Assembly (NCBI GenBank): GCA_000503195.1 | Contig: AYSC01000025.1 | Coordinates: 1 to 61,438, forward strand | Reading direction: 5' to 3' | Source: Blastomonas sp. CACIA14H2 | GTDB lineage: Bacteria; Pseudomonadota; Alphaproteobacteria; Sphingomonadales; Sphingomonadaceae | DNA length: 61,438 nt | Notes under the pieces: generated by a model | Databases searched by the model: none | Told to the model about the DNA's origin: nothing | Seen by the model: only the letters and a program-made list of their open reading frames with translations | Made by a program: the position numbers and the translations under genes | Shown: positions 16,996-26,246 of the stretch, piece after piece | How positions within the stretch are numbered: the first letter of the stretch is position 1 | Layout: the number at the start of each line of letters is the position of its first letter

Positions 16996-17009
16996 TTGAT
17001 GCGGCGCAA
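16996..17009. promoter_or_regulatory. Weak second FNR-like site
   Basis: TTGAT-GCGG-CGCAA has a perfect left half and a poor right half (three of five) compared with TTGAT-N4-ATCAA. It lies 57 bases from the ompW ATG, nearer to ompW than the good box at 17018. It could be a second, weaker site for ompW or chance. Confidence 0.25.
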
Positions 17010-17017
17010 AAATTTCT

Positions 17018-17031
17018 TTGACCCGGATCAA
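17018..17031. promoter_or_regulatory. FNR box between ompW and ccoN
   Basis: TTGAC-CCGG-ATCAA matches the FNR/FixK consensus TTGAT-N4-ATCAA in nine of ten fixed positions. It is centred about 90 bases upstream of the ccoN ATG and 86 bases from the divergent ompW ATG. With an FnrN-type regulator encoded 770 bases away, it is a strong candidate activator site for the cbb3 oxidase operon. Confidence 0.8.
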
Positions 17032-17114
17032 TGTCTTGCCCCGCCACTCGGGGCAAACCCCTGCGGAGGAAGCGCGGATTCTGCTGTGAAGCCGCGTGCA
17101 CGGGGACAAGCGTT

Positions 17115-18773
17115 ATGGATGGTTTGGTTTTGAAGGCCGGGGGCTGGCTGGGCCTCGCCCTGCTGGCACTGGCAATGGCGGTAATGGCCGTCGACACGCC
17201 CTATGCGGTGCACATGACGATCATGATGATCGCCGCGCTGCTGGCGCTCTGGTTCACCATGAGCCGCGCCGATTATGGTGCGATCGCGCGGGGGATCCTG
17301 AAGTCTCCCGCCGACCAGGGGCAGTATGATGACGATCCGGTGCGCTGGGGCGTCATCGCGACCCTGTTCTGGGGCACGGCGGGGCTTGCCGCCGGACTGT
17401 TCATCGCACTGCAGCTCGCCTTCCCGGTGCTCAACTTCAACCTCGAGTTCACGACCTTCGGGCGCCTGCGGCCGCTGCACACCTCGGCGGTGATCTTCGC
17501 GTTCGGGGGCAATGCGCTGATCGCGACCAGCTTCTACGTCGTGCAGCGCACCTGCCGCGCGCGCCTGGCCTTCCCGAGCCTCGCCCGCTTCGTCTTCTGG
17601 GGCTATCAGCTGTTCATCGTGCTCGCCGCCACGGGCTACCTCATGGGCGTGACCGAGGCGAAGGAATATGCCGAGCCCGAATGGTATGTCGATCTGTGGC
17701 TGACCATCGTCTGGCTCGCCTATCTGGCGGTGTTCGTCGGCACGATCGTCAAGCGGCGCGAACCGCATATCTATGTCGCCAACTGGTTCTATCTCAGCTT
17801 CATCATCACCATCGCGATGCTGCACGTGGTCAACAACCTGTCGCTGCCCGCCACCATCTTCGGTTCGAAGAGCTATGCCGCGTTCGCGGGCGTGCAGGAT
17901 GCGCTGACCCAGTGGTGGTACGGCCATAACGCGGTCGGCTTCTTCCTGACCGCCGGCTTCCTGGCGATGATGTATTACTTCGTGCCCAAGCAGGCCGAGC
18001 GCCCGGTCTACAGCTATCGGCTGTCGATCATCCACTTCTGGTCGCTGATCTTCCTCTATATCTGGGCGGGTCCGCACCACCTCCATTATACCGCGCTGCC
18101 CGACTGGGCGCAGACCCTGGGCATGGTCTTCTCGATCATGCTGTGGATGCCGAGCTGGGGCGGCATGATCAACGGCCTGATGACGCTCAACGGCGCATGG
18201 GACAAGATCCGCACCGATCCCATCATCCGCATGATGGTCATGGCGCTCGCCTTCTACGGCATGAGCACCTTCGAAGGCCCGATGATGTCGATCAAGTCGG
18301 TCAACAGCCTGTCGCATTATACCGACTGGACCATCGGCCACGTGCATAGCGGCGCGCTCGGCTGGAACGGCATGATCACCTTTGCCTGCATGTACTATCT
18401 GGTTCCGCGGCTCTGGGGTCGCCAGCGGCTCTATTCGCTGCGGATGGTCAACTGGCACTTCTGGCTCGCGAGCGCCGGCATCGTCTTCTACGCCGCGTCG
18501 ATGTGGGTCGCGGGCATCATGCAGGGCCTGATGTGGCGCGAATACGGCGCCGACGGATATCTGGTCTACAGCTTCGTCGAAACCGTCGCCGCGATGCACC
18601 CGATGTACCTGATGCGCGCCTTTGGCGGCCTGCTCTACCTCAGCGGCTTCATCATCATGATCGTCAACGTCTGGGCGACGCTGGCCGGCAAGGTCCGCGA
18701 CGAGAAGCCGATGACCGAAACGCCGCACAATCCCGCCGCCGACCGTCCGCTGGTCGCTGTGCCCGCCGAATAA
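17115..18773 (+). CDS. ccoN: cbb3 cytochrome c oxidase subunit I
   Basis: A 552-residue heme-copper oxidase subunit of the cbb3 type, which reduces oxygen at very low concentration. About twelve membrane spans; heme and copper ligands appear in [42 protein letters not shown] (adjacent His for CuB) and [16 protein letters not shown]. The start at 17115 removes a Cys-rich upstream stretch that is not part of the family. It is the first gene of ccoNOQPGHIS and follows the FNR box. Confidence 0.96.
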   Translation: MDGLVLKAGGWLGLALLALAMAVMAVDTPYAVHMTIMMIAALLALWFTMSRADYGAIARGILKSPADQGQYDDDPVRWGVIATLFWGTAGLAAGLFIALQLAFPVLNFNLEFTTFGRLRPLHTSAVIFAFGGNALIATSFYVVQRTCRARLAFPSLARFVFWGYQLFIVLAATGYLMGVTEAKEYAEPEWYVDLWLTIVWLAYLAVFVGTIVKRREPHIYVANWFYLSFIITIAMLHVVNNLSLPATIFGSKSYAAFAGVQDALTQWWYGHNAVGFFLTAGFLAMMYYFVPKQAERPVYSYRLSIIHFWSLIFLYIWAGPHHLHYTALPDWAQTLGMVFSIMLWMPSWGGMINGLMTLNGAWDKIRTDPIIRMMVMALAFYGMSTFEGPMMSIKSVNSLSHYTDWTIGHVHSGALGWNGMITFACMYYLVPRLWGRQRLYSLRMVNWHFWLASAGIVFYAASMWVAGIMQGLMWREYGADGYLVYSFVETVAAMHPMYLMRAFGGLLYLSGFIIMIVNVWATLAGKVRDEKPMTETPHNPAADRPLVAVPAE

Positions 18774-18785
18774 GGAGCCAAGATC

Positions 18786-19586
18786 ATGGCCGAACCCATT
18801 GCCGAACCGCGCTTCAGCCACAAGAAGCTGGAACGCAACATCACCCTGCTGGGTCTGAGCGCGCTCGCCGCCGTCGTCGTCGGCGGGATCGTGGAGATCG
18901 CCCCGCTCTTCTGGATCGACAACACGATCGAGAAGGTCGAGGGGATGCGCCCCTATACCCCGCTCGAGCTGTCCGGACGCAACATCTACATGCGCGAGGG
19001 CTGCTATACCTGCCACAGCCAGATGATCCGCCCGTTCCGCGACGAGGTCGAGCGCTATGGTCATTACAGCCTCGCGGCCGAGAGCATGTACGACCACCCG
19101 TTCCAATGGGGGTCGAAGCGCACCGGGCCCGATCTGGCGCGCGTCGGCAAGCGCTATTCGGACGAGTGGCATCGCGCACATCTCGCCGATCCGCGCAGCG
19201 TGGTGCCTGAATCGATCATGCCGCCATATGCGTTCCTGGCCGAGCGCGATCTCGACGCGGGCGACATGAGCGACGACCTGACCGCCTTGTCGCGCGTCGG
19301 CGTGCCGTACAGCAAGGCCGCGATCGCCGCCGCCAATGCCGACCTGAAGGCGCAGGCCGACCCCAATGCCGAGGGCGCCGCCGAACTGCAGGCGCGCTAT
19401 CCCAAGGCGCAGGTGCGCGATTTCGACGGCGATCCTTCCCGGATCACCGAAATGGATGCGCTGATCGCCTATCTGCAGATGCTGGGCACGCTGGTCGATG
19501 TCGAAAAGGCCGCGCCGCAGGATCAGGGCGATGCGCCCGTCGCCGCCAAGGTCGCCGCTGCCGCTCCGAAGGGAGCTAATCCATGA
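18786..19586 (+). CDS. ccoO: cbb3 oxidase subunit II, monoheme cytochrome c
   Basis: A 266-residue subunit with one N-terminal membrane anchor (about 18-42) and a periplasmic monoheme cytochrome domain. The heme site is CYTCH (73-77) and the distal Met is in the SIMPPYAF block. It carries electrons from CcoP to CcoN. The C-terminal 25 residues are Ala/Pro-rich and variable. AAGGAG precedes the ATG, and its stop overlaps ccoQ by ATGA. Confidence 0.96.
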   Translation: MAEPIAEPRFSHKKLERNITLLGLSALAAVVVGGIVEIAPLFWIDNTIEKVEGMRPYTPLELSGRNIYMREGCYTCHSQMIRPFRDEVERYGHYSLAAESMYDHPFQWGSKRTGPDLARVGKRYSDEWHRAHLADPRSVVPESIMPPYAFLAERDLDAGDMSDDLTALSRVGVPYSKAAIAAANADLKAQADPNAEGAAELQARYPKAQVRDFDGDPSRITEMDALIAYLQMLGTLVDVEKAAPQDQGDAPVAAKVAAAAPKGANP

Positions 19587-19741
19587 CCTATGACGATCTG
19601 CGCCACTTCGCCGACAGCTGGGGCCTGCTCGCCATGACCGTGCTGTTCATCGGCCTGATCGCCTGGCCCTTCCGCAAGGGCGCGCGCCAGCACCATCACG
19701 ACGCCGCCAACATGATCTTCAGGGAAGACGACAATGTCTGA
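19583..19741 (+). CDS. ccoQ: cbb3 oxidase small subunit CcoQ
   Basis: A 52-residue protein with a single membrane span (about 14-29, [17 protein letters not shown]) followed by a basic, His-rich tail ([10 protein letters not shown]). Size, span and place between ccoO and ccoP identify CcoQ, which stabilises the oxidase complex. The ATG overlaps the ccoO stop by four bases, and its own end overlaps ccoP by eight. Confidence 0.9.
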   Translation: MTYDDLRHFADSWGLLAMTVLFIGLIAWPFRKGARQHHHDAANMIFREDDNV

Positions 19742-20663
19742 CAAGAGCCGCATCGACGAACCCACCGGCACCGCCACCGTCGGCCATGAATGGGACGGGA
19801 TCGAGGAGCTGAACACCCCGCTGCCGCGCTGGTGGCTGTGGACCTTCTACGCGACCATCGCCTGGGCGGCGGTCTATGTCGTGCTGTTCCCGGCCTGGCC
19901 GATGGTCAACAGCGCCACGCGCGGCGTGCTCGAATGGTCGAGCCGGGGCGATCTCAAGGCCGAGCTGGCGGCGCAGGACGCCCGGCGCGCGCCGTTCGCC
20001 AAGGCGATCGCCGCCACGCCGATCACCGACCTGCCGCGCAAGCACGAGCTGATGGAAGCCGCGATCCAGGGCGGCAGCGCCGCGTTCAAGGTGCATTGCG
20101 TGCAATGCCATGGCGCGGGCGGTGCGGGGGTGGTCGGCGCCTATCCCAGCCTGACCGATGACGACTGGCTCTGGGGCGGCGACCTCGCCGCGATCGAGAC
20201 GACGCTGACCCATGGCATCCGCAACCCCGATCATGACGAAACGCGGCTCAACATGATGCCCGCCTTCGGCAAGGACGGCATTCTCGATGCCGCCGCGATC
20301 AACGATCTGGTCAGCCATGTCCGCGTCATCAGCCGCCAGGAAAAGCCCAGCGCCTCCTCGGCGCGCGGCGCGGCCTTGTTCGAGGCCAATTGCGTCGCCT
20401 GTCATGGTCCCGCGGGTCAGGGCATCCGCGAACTGGGCGGCCCCAAGCTGACCGACGCCGTCTGGCTCTATGGCGGCAGCCGCGAGGCGATCGCCAGGAC
20501 CATCTACGCGCCGCGCAACGGCGTGATGCCGCGCTGGAACGACAAGCTCGACGCGGTGACCATCAAGATGCTCAGCGCTTACGTCCATTCTTTGGGCGGC
20601 GGAGAGGACGCTCCCGCTCCTGTCCTCACCGCTCAGCCCAAAGGGGAGGCCGATAATGGCTAA
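19734..20663 (+). CDS. ccoP: cbb3 oxidase subunit III, diheme cytochrome c
   Basis: A 309-residue diheme cytochrome subunit with an N-terminal CcoP domain (GHEWDGIEELNTPLPRWWLW), one membrane span (about 36-55) and two cytochrome c domains: CVQCH (122-126) and CVACH (220-224). The distal Met ligands lie in MMPAFG and GVMPRW. It receives electrons from soluble or membrane cytochrome c. It overlaps ccoG by eight bases. Confidence 0.96.
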   Translation: MSDKSRIDEPTGTATVGHEWDGIEELNTPLPRWWLWTFYATIAWAAVYVVLFPAWPMVNSATRGVLEWSSRGDLKAELAAQDARRAPFAKAIAATPITDLPRKHELMEAAIQGGSAAFKVHCVQCHGAGGAGVVGAYPSLTDDDWLWGGDLAAIETTLTHGIRNPDHDETRLNMMPAFGKDGILDAAAINDLVSHVRVISRQEKPSASSARGAALFEANCVACHGPAGQGIRELGGPKLTDAVWLYGGSREAIARTIYAPRNGVMPRWNDKLDAVTIKMLSAYVHSLGGGEDAPAPVLTAQPKGEADNG

Positions 20664-22110
20664 CCCCGACGCCCTTGCGGGTGCCGAAGGCCCGCTCTAC
20701 GTCGCACGCAAGGGCGTCTATCCCAAGAAGGTGGACGGCACGTTCCGTCGCCTGAAATGGGTGATCATGGCCGTGACCCTGGCCATCTATTACGGCACGC
20801 CCTGGATCCGCTGGGATCGCGGCCCCTATGCCCCCGACCAGGCGGTGCTGGTCGATCTGGCCAACCGGCGCTTCTACATGTTCCAGATCGAGATCTGGCC
20901 GCACGAATTCTATTATGTCGCGGGCCTGCTGATCATGGCCGGCATCGGGCTGTTCCTGGTGACCAGCGCGGTGGGCCGGGCCTGGTGCGGCTATGCCTGC
21001 CCGCAGACGGTGTGGACCGACCTGTTCCAGCATGTCGACCGGCTGATCGACGGTGACCGCAACGCGCAGATCCGCCTCGCCAACGGCCCCTGGACCGCCG
21101 AAAAGATCGGTAAGCGCGCGCTCAAATACGGCCTCTATCTCGCCATCGCCTTCTGGACCGGCGGTGCGTGGATCATGTATTTCGCCGATGCGCCCACGCT
21201 CACCCGCGAATTCTGGACCGGCGAGGCCGCCTCGGTCGCCTATGCGACCGTCGGCGTGCTCACCGCGACGACCTTCGTGCTCGGCGGCTTCATGCGCGAA
21301 CAGGTGTGCATCTACATGTGCCCCTGGCCGCGCATCCAGACCGCGATGATGGACGAAAAGTCGCTGCTGGTGACCTACAAGGACTGGCGCGGCGAACCGC
21401 GCGGCAGCCTCAAGACCGCACTCGCGCATCCCGGCAGCGTCGGCGACTGCGTCGACTGCAACCAGTGCGTCGCGGTCTGCCCGACCGGCATCGACATCCG
21501 CACAGGGCCGCAGATCGGCTGCATCACCTGCGCCTTGTGCATCGATGCCTGCGACAAGGTGATGGCGCAGGTCGGTCGCCCGCGCGGGCTGATCGACTAT
21601 TGCGCGCTCGACGATGTCGCGGTGGAGCGCGCGGGCGGCACCGCACAACCGGTGCTCAAGACGCTGCTGCGCCCGCGGCTGATGATCTATTTCGGCATCT
21701 GGTGCGCGATCGGCCTCGCGATGCTGTTCACGCTCGGCCAGCGCACCCGGCTCGACCTGGCCGTACAGCACGAGCGCAGCCCGCTCTATGTCCAGCTGTC
21801 CGACGGCATGATCCGCAACAACTACACGCTCAAGCTGCGCAACATGGAAGCGCGGCCGCGCAAGGTGGCGATCACCGTCAGCGGGCTGCCCGGGGCGCAG
21901 CTCTGGACCGAGACAGGATCGCGCGAGACCGCGCGCCAGCGGGTCGAGATGACCATCTCGCCCGACAGCGTCACCCGCGTTCGCCTGTTCATCGCTGCGC
22001 CTGCGCAAGGCCCGGCGCGGCAGGACTTCACGATCGCAACGCAAGGCCGGGACGGCGACCCGCGCGGCGATAGCGACACCATCCAGTTCGACCGCCCGGA
22101 GGCACAATAA
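20656..22110 (+). CDS. ccoG: Cytochrome oxidase accessory protein CcoG (FixG)
   Basis: A 484-residue membrane ferredoxin-type protein. Several N-terminal spans are followed by CGYACPQTVWTD, a two-cluster ferredoxin region (CVDCNQCVAVCPTG and CITCALCIDACD), another span, and a C-terminal periplasmic Ig-like domain. CcoG reduces Cu(II) to Cu(I) during assembly of the cbb3 copper centre. AGGGGAGG precedes the start, and its stop shares one base with the ccoH ATG. Confidence 0.95.
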   Translation: MANPDALAGAEGPLYVARKGVYPKKVDGTFRRLKWVIMAVTLAIYYGTPWIRWDRGPYAPDQAVLVDLANRRFYMFQIEIWPHEFYYVAGLLIMAGIGLFLVTSAVGRAWCGYACPQTVWTDLFQHVDRLIDGDRNAQIRLANGPWTAEKIGKRALKYGLYLAIAFWTGGAWIMYFADAPTLTREFWTGEAASVAYATVGVLTATTFVLGGFMREQVCIYMCPWPRIQTAMMDEKSLLVTYKDWRGEPRGSLKTALAHPGSVGDCVDCNQCVAVCPTGIDIRTGPQIGCITCALCIDACDKVMAQVGRPRGLIDYCALDDVAVERAGGTAQPVLKTLLRPRLMIYFGIWCAIGLAMLFTLGQRTRLDLAVQHERSPLYVQLSDGMIRNNYTLKLRNMEARPRKVAITVSGLPGAQLWTETGSRETARQRVEMTISPDSVTRVRLFIAAPAQGPARQDFTIATQGRDGDPRGDSDTIQFDRPEAQ

Positions 22111-22580
22111 TGGCTACCCGCACCGCCCCTCGCCCGTTTACCGGCTGGCACATGACCGGCATCCTGGTCGGCTTTTTCGTGATCGTGATGACGGTCAACT
22201 TCGCCATGGCCCGGTTCGCGCTGTCGAGCTTCGGCGGCACGGTGGTCGACAACAGCTATGTCGCCAGCCAGCATTACAACGAGCTGCTCGCCAAGGCCGA
22301 GGCGCAGGACCGACTGGGCTGGCAGCCCTCGGTCTGGCTCGACCGCACCCGTCATGTCCGCGTGACGCTGGCGCATCAGGAAGCGAAGCTGCCGATCGAA
22401 AGCGCCAAGGCGATGATCCACCACCCGCTCGGCCGACTGCCGTCGCAGGCGCTGGTGATGGTCGGCGACGGCCAGGGCGGGATGATCTCGACCAGGATGC
22501 TGCCCCAGGGTCGCTGGCGGATCGAGCTGGCCGTGACGCATGGCGGCGACGAGGCACGCTATCGGAGGGACCTCAAGTGA
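22110..22580 (+). CDS. ccoH: cbb3 oxidase assembly protein CcoH (FixH)
   Basis: A 156-residue FixH-family protein with one N-terminal span (about 12-32, GWHMTGILVGFFVIVMTVNF) and a periplasmic domain with the DNSYVASQHYNELL block. It helps assemble the cbb3 oxidase. It starts one base inside the ccoG stop (TAATG) and overlaps ccoI by GTGA. Confidence 0.93.
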   Translation: MATRTAPRPFTGWHMTGILVGFFVIVMTVNFAMARFALSSFGGTVVDNSYVASQHYNELLAKAEAQDRLGWQPSVWLDRTRHVRVTLAHQEAKLPIESAKAMIHHPLGRLPSQALVMVGDGQGGMISTRMLPQGRWRIELAVTHGGDEARYRRDLK

Positions 22581-24712
22581 ACGTGATGACCCGTCTCGCG
22601 CCCGAAGCGGCGCTGATCGAACGCGACTTTGCCGTGCCCGATATCCGCTGCGCGGGGTGCATCTCCAAGCTCGAACAGGGCCTGGTGCGCGATGCCCGGA
22701 TCCGGAGCGCGCGAGTCAACTTCACCGAGAAGCGCGTGCACCTGGCGCACACCGCCGATGCCGAGATGCCCGACCTGCTCGGCGCGTTTACCTCATTGGG
22801 CTTCGAGGCGCATCCGATCGGCGAGGGGCCGAAGGACGTCGATGGCGAAGCGGCGACGAGCAAGGAACTGGTGCGCGCGGTCGCGGTCAGCGGCTTCGCG
22901 ATGATGAACATCATGCTGCTGTCGGTCTCGGTCTGGTCGGGCGCGACCGGGGTGACGCGCGACCTGTTCCACTGGCTTTCGGCGCTGATCGCGCTGCCGA
23001 CCATCGCCTATGCCGGGCGGCCCTTCTTCCGCTCGGCCTGGCGCGCGCTGAAACATGGCCATACCAATATGGACGTGCCGATCAGCATCGGCGTGACGCT
23101 CGCCACCGCGCTCAGCCTGTACGAGACCGCGACGCACGGCGCGCATGCCTATTTCGACAGCGCGGTGATGCTGCTGTTCTTCCTGCTGTGCGGGCGCTGG
23201 CTCGACAGCGTGATGCGCGACCGCGCGCGCGGCGGCGTCACCGCGCTGCTGCGTAACATGGGCACCGGCGCAATGGTCGTCGGCGCCGATGGCAGCACCC
23301 ACTGGACCGATGCGACCGCGCTGCAGCCCGGCATGGTAATGCTGGTGGCCGCAGGCGAGCGGCTCGCTGCCGATGGCGTGATCGTGCAGGGCAGTACCCG
23401 GATCGACCTGTCGCTGCTCACCGGCGAAAGCGCACCGCAGGATGCGGCGCTCGACGATCTGGTGCATGCAGGCACGCTCAACATCGAAGCCCCGGTGCGC
23501 GTGCGCGTCACCGCGGCGGGCACCGATACCGCGATCGCCGATATCGCGCGGCTGATGGGCGAGGCCTCACAGGGCAAGTCGCGCTATGTCCGCATCGCCG
23601 ACCGCGCCGCGCGGCTCTATGCCCCGGCGGTGCACGGCTTGGCGATCACCGCCTTTGCCGGGTGGATGGTCGCGGGCGCAGGCTGGCACAAGGCGCTGCT
23701 GATCGCGGTCGCGGTGCTGATCATCACCTGCCCCTGCGCGCTCGGCCTCGCCGTGCCCGCGGCGCAGATCGTGGCAGCAGGCGCGCTGATGAAGCGCGGG
23801 GTGCTGATCAAGGACGGTTCGGCGCTCGAGCGCATGGCGGAGATCGACCGCGCGCTGATTGACAAGACCGGAACGCTCACGCTCGGCCGCCCGGTCGCGA
23901 GCAACCTGGGCGAAATCGCCGCAAAATATCGCCCCGTGCTGCTGGCGCTGGCACAGATGAGCCGTCATCCGCTCAGCGCGGCGCTCACCCGCGACCTCAC
24001 CGCGCAGGGCGTGCACGCCGCCGCGATCGACGAGGTTAAGGAAACGCCGGGCTTCGGGGTCGCGGCGCGGTGGCAGGGGCGGCCGGTCACGCTGGGCAGG
24101 CCGCAAGGCGCCGATGCGGGCAGCGAACTTGCCAGCGAGCTCAGCATCGATGGCCAGTCGGTGGCGCTGGTGCGCTTCGCCGACGCGCTCCGCCCCGATG
24201 CGGTTCAGGCGATCGCTTCACTCCGGGCGGAGGGCGTCGATGCGATGATCCTGTCGGGCGATCGCACCGCCGCCGTCGCACCGGTGGCGCGCACGCTGGG
24301 CCTCACCGCGATGACCGGGCTCAGCCCGCAAGACAAGCTCGCCGCCATCGCGCGGAGCAGCGGCGCAGGCCACAAGGTGCTGATGATCGGCGACGGCCTC
24401 AACGATGGCCCCGCGCTCGCCGCCGGGCACGCCTCGATGGCGCCCGGATCGGCCAGCGATGTCGGCAAGAACGCCTCGGACTGCATCTTCATGGGCGACC
24501 GTCTGATGCCCGTGGTAGATACCATCCGCATGGCGCGCCGCACCCAGGCCATCGTCCGGCAGAATTTCGCGCTGGCGATCGGATACAACGTCATCGCGGT
24601 TCCGCTTGCCTTTGCCGGGCTGGTCACGCCGCTGGTTGCCGCGATCGCCATGTCGGGATCGTCGCTGATCGTGGTGGGTAACGCGCTGCGTCTCAAGGGA
24701 GCGCTGAAATGA
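22577..24712 (+). CDS. ccoI: Copper-translocating P-type ATPase CcoI (FixI)
   Basis: A 711-residue P1B-type ATPase that supplies copper for the cbb3 centre. The N-terminal heavy-metal domain has CAGC (C25, C28); the membrane copper motif is TCPCALGLAVP; the phosphorylation motif is DKTGTLT; GDGLNDGPAL is the hinge. A GTG at 22577 overlaps the ccoH stop; an ATG three codons later is an alternative. It overlaps ccoS by ATGA. Confidence 0.95.
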   Translation: MNVMTRLAPEAALIERDFAVPDIRCAGCISKLEQGLVRDARIRSARVNFTEKRVHLAHTADAEMPDLLGAFTSLGFEAHPIGEGPKDVDGEAATSKELVRAVAVSGFAMMNIMLLSVSVWSGATGVTRDLFHWLSALIALPTIAYAGRPFFRSAWRALKHGHTNMDVPISIGVTLATALSLYETATHGAHAYFDSAVMLLFFLLCGRWLDSVMRDRARGGVTALLRNMGTGAMVVGADGSTHWTDATALQPGMVMLVAAGERLAADGVIVQGSTRIDLSLLTGESAPQDAALDDLVHAGTLNIEAPVRVRVTAAGTDTAIADIARLMGEASQGKSRYVRIADRAARLYAPAVHGLAITAFAGWMVAGAGWHKALLIAVAVLIITCPCALGLAVPAAQIVAAGALMKRGVLIKDGSALERMAEIDRALIDKTGTLTLGRPVASNLGEIAAKYRPVLLALAQMSRHPLSAALTRDLTAQGVHAAAIDEVKETPGFGVAARWQGRPVTLGRPQGADAGSELASELSIDGQSVALVRFADALRPDAVQAIASLRAEGVDAMILSGDRTAAVAPVARTLGLTAMTGLSPQDKLAAIARSSGAGHKVLMIGDGLNDGPALAAGHASMAPGSASDVGKNASDCIFMGDRLMPVVDTIRMARRTQAIVRQNFALAIGYNVIAVPLAFAGLVTPLVAAIAMSGSSLIVVGNALRLKGALK

Positions 24713-24873
24713 ACGGCCTGTTGCTGCTGATCCCCATCGCGCTGTCGCTGGGCCTGTTGGGCCTCGGCGCCTTCTTCTGGTCGATCAAGGGGGGCCAGTT
24801 CGACGATCTCGATGGCGCCGCGTTGCGCATCCTGGTCGAGGACGAGAGTGACGCGCGGAGCCTGCTGCCATGA
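24709..24873 (+). CDS. ccoS: cbb3 oxidase maturation protein CcoS
   Basis: A 54-residue CcoS protein with one membrane span (about 3-24) and the conserved FFWSIKGGQFDDLDGAALRI segment, which identifies it beyond doubt. CcoS is needed to insert heme b and copper into CcoN. It overlaps ccoI at its start and the following small gene at its end, both by ATGA. Confidence 0.94.
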   Translation: MNGLLLLIPIALSLGLLGLGAFFWSIKGGQFDDLDGAALRILVEDESDARSLLP

Positions 24874-25130
24874 CCGGGCTGCGTCGGCGGGGCGGGCTGC
24901 CCCTGGTCTGCGCGATCATGGTGGCGCTGGCGATGGTCAACGCCCCGCTCGCACGGGCGCAAGGCCGGGTGCTGACGATGGAAAACTGCAATGGCGGGAC
25001 CACCATCGTCGTGATCCCGGACAAGGACGACGGGTTGCCGAAAAAGGACAGCGACTGCGCCAAGGCTTGTCACGCCATGACCGACCGCCGCACCAAGGGG
25101 CTGGGCAAGAAGCCCGGACCGCATTGCTGA
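24870..25130 (+). CDS. Small secreted cysteine-containing protein behind ccoS
   Basis: An 86-residue protein of no family I recognise. A signal peptide is clear (LPLVCAIMVALAMVNAPLARAQ, cleavage near residue 31). The mature part, about 55 residues, has Cys in MENC, DSDC, a C-x3-C-H pair (CAKACH) and at the very C terminus (PGPHC). The start overlaps the ccoS stop (ATGA), so it is the last gene of the cbb3 assembly operon. A periplasmic role in copper or heme handling or thiol exchange is a guess from context only. Confidence 0.7.
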   Translation: MTGLRRRGGLPLVCAIMVALAMVNAPLARAQGRVLTMENCNGGTTIVVIPDKDDGLPKKDSDCAKACHAMTDRRTKGLGKKPGPHC

Positions 25131-25146
25131 GCGGCACCGGCGCAAA

Positions 25147-25175
25147 CGGGGACGGCCGCAAACCGACCGTCCCCG
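25147..25175. terminator. Bidirectional terminator hairpin
   Basis: CGGGGACGG (25147-25155) and CCGTCCCCG (25167-25175) form a perfect 9-bp stem with an 11-base loop. It lies in the 58-base gap between the convergent cco operon end and the stress-protein gene and could end transcription from both. There is no T-tract. Confidence 0.5.
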
Positions 25176-25188
25176 CGCTGGATTCCGA

Positions 25189-25734
25189 TCAGGCCAGGGT
25201 GCCGCTGCCCATCGCGCCGCTCTGCGCTCCCGTAGAATTGTAGCCGCCTGCCCCGAACAGGATATCGCGGACGTGCATCGGCGAGACGCCTGCGGAGTCC
25301 GCGTCGACCGAGACGAAGATGCCGCCCTGCGTCATCCGCTCTTCATAGAAACGCGCCTCGTCCTCGTCGACACCATGACTGGTGAGCACGCCGAGCAGAC
25401 CGCCTGCGGCAGCCCCGACGACGGTCCCGGTGATCGCTGCGCCGCCGATGGCCGCTTCGGCAATGGCACCGGCGGCAACGAAAGGACCGACGCCGGGAAT
25501 GGCGAGCGCAGCGATACCAAACAGCGCGCCCAGCCCTGCGCCTGCAGCGGCAGTGCCCAGGACGTCACGCGTCGTTTCTTCGCCCGCGCCATCGGTCGCT
25601 AGCGGCTTGCCACTGTCTGATCGCGCCACGATCGAGATGGAACTATCCGGCACGCCCGCCGCGCGGAGTTGTTCAACCGCCTGCCCGGCCTGGCGTTCAT
25701 CGTCGAAAATTGCGGATACAAAACTGTTATGCAT
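25189..25734 (-). CDS. General-stress-protein-like, glycine-zipper protein
   Basis: A 181-residue protein. The N-terminal FVSAIFDDERQAGQAVEQLRAAGVPDSSISIV segment matches the YflT/general stress protein 17M type of alpha-beta fold. The centre is a long Gly/Ala hydrophobic region (about 55-115, AAAGAGLGALFGIAAL and repeats of AIGGAAITG type) that may insert in a membrane. The end has FYEERMTQGGIFVSVDAD. The ATG at 25734 follows AGGAGAA. Probably a stress protein; no activity known. Confidence 0.7.
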   Translation of the reverse strand: MHNSFVSAIFDDERQAGQAVEQLRAAGVPDSSISIVARSDSGKPLATDGAGEETTRDVLGTAAAGAGLGALFGIAALAIPGVGPFVAAGAIAEAAIGGAAITGTVVGAAAGGLLGVLTSHGVDEDEARFYEERMTQGGIFVSVDADSAGVSPMHVRDILFGAGGYNSTGAQSGAMGSGTLA

Positions 25735-25949
25735 GGGGTTTCTCCTGTGACACCCGGCCCGACAGGAAGCATACGACGCGATGCATGGTCCGTTCCCCCT
25801 CGCCATGCGCCTCGAAGCGCGCGAGGCTTACCCTCGATTCGGGGCCATTTTCCCGTGATCGGCGGTTTTGTGCCAGTTTGACGCACCTGGCCCGCAAATT
25901 TTACAACTGCAGAAATAGCCGCCCGCTGATTAACCCAAATCTGAAGATG

Positions 25950-25957
25950 TTAACCAT
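25950..25957 (+). promoter_or_regulatory. CtrA-like half-site TTAACCAT
   Basis: TTAACCAT is the half-site bound by the alphaproteobacterial cell-cycle and motility regulator CtrA. Related TTAACC elements lie at 26194 and, before the second chemoreceptor, at 28207 (TTAACCTTAA). The sites are short and their role is inferred only from their place near chemotaxis genes. Confidence 0.3.
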
Positions 25958-26141
25958 ATCGCTTTGCCGCGAACCTCTGCGAGCTATGCTTTGAAAAGGC
26001 CTGCCTCGGGCGGGGATCCAAAGACAATGTTCTGAAAAAACATCATTTTTTCCGGCGCTGGTGATCTCTTCAGTACCCGGGCTATCCTCAACCACGCGTC
26101 CGGTACATCGCCGTACCGCAAGCGATTGCTACCGTTTTACC

Positions 26142-26246
26142 CCCCCTGAAATGGGGGAAACAGGTGGCAGCGCTGTGACAACACCTGCGCGCGTTAACCT
26201 TTGCTTGAAGGGCCTGGCTCTACCGGGGGTCACCCCAAAATGGGGG
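26142..26246. repeat. Paired palindromic motif CCCC-N5/6-GGGGG
   Basis: Two copies of a palindromic motif, CCCCCTGAAATGGGGGAA (from 26142) and CCCCAAAATGGGGGAA (from 26233), lie about 90 bases apart; the second ends 75 bases before the first chemoreceptor ATG. Sharing of both the arms and the AAATGGGGGAA stretch suggests a protein-binding site rather than chance. Confidence 0.45.

Noticed and set aside
17028-19181. About 717-codon minus-strand open frame opposite ccoN/ccoO
   Set aside because: The plus strand holds unmistakable cbb3 subunits; the minus frame is His/Asp/Arg-rich shadow sequence without a fold.
25066-25083. C-x3-C-H in the small protein behind ccoS as a c-type heme site
   Set aside because: Heme attachment nearly always uses C-x2-C-H; a three-residue gap is at best a rare variant and no distal Met block is seen, so I do not call a cytochrome.
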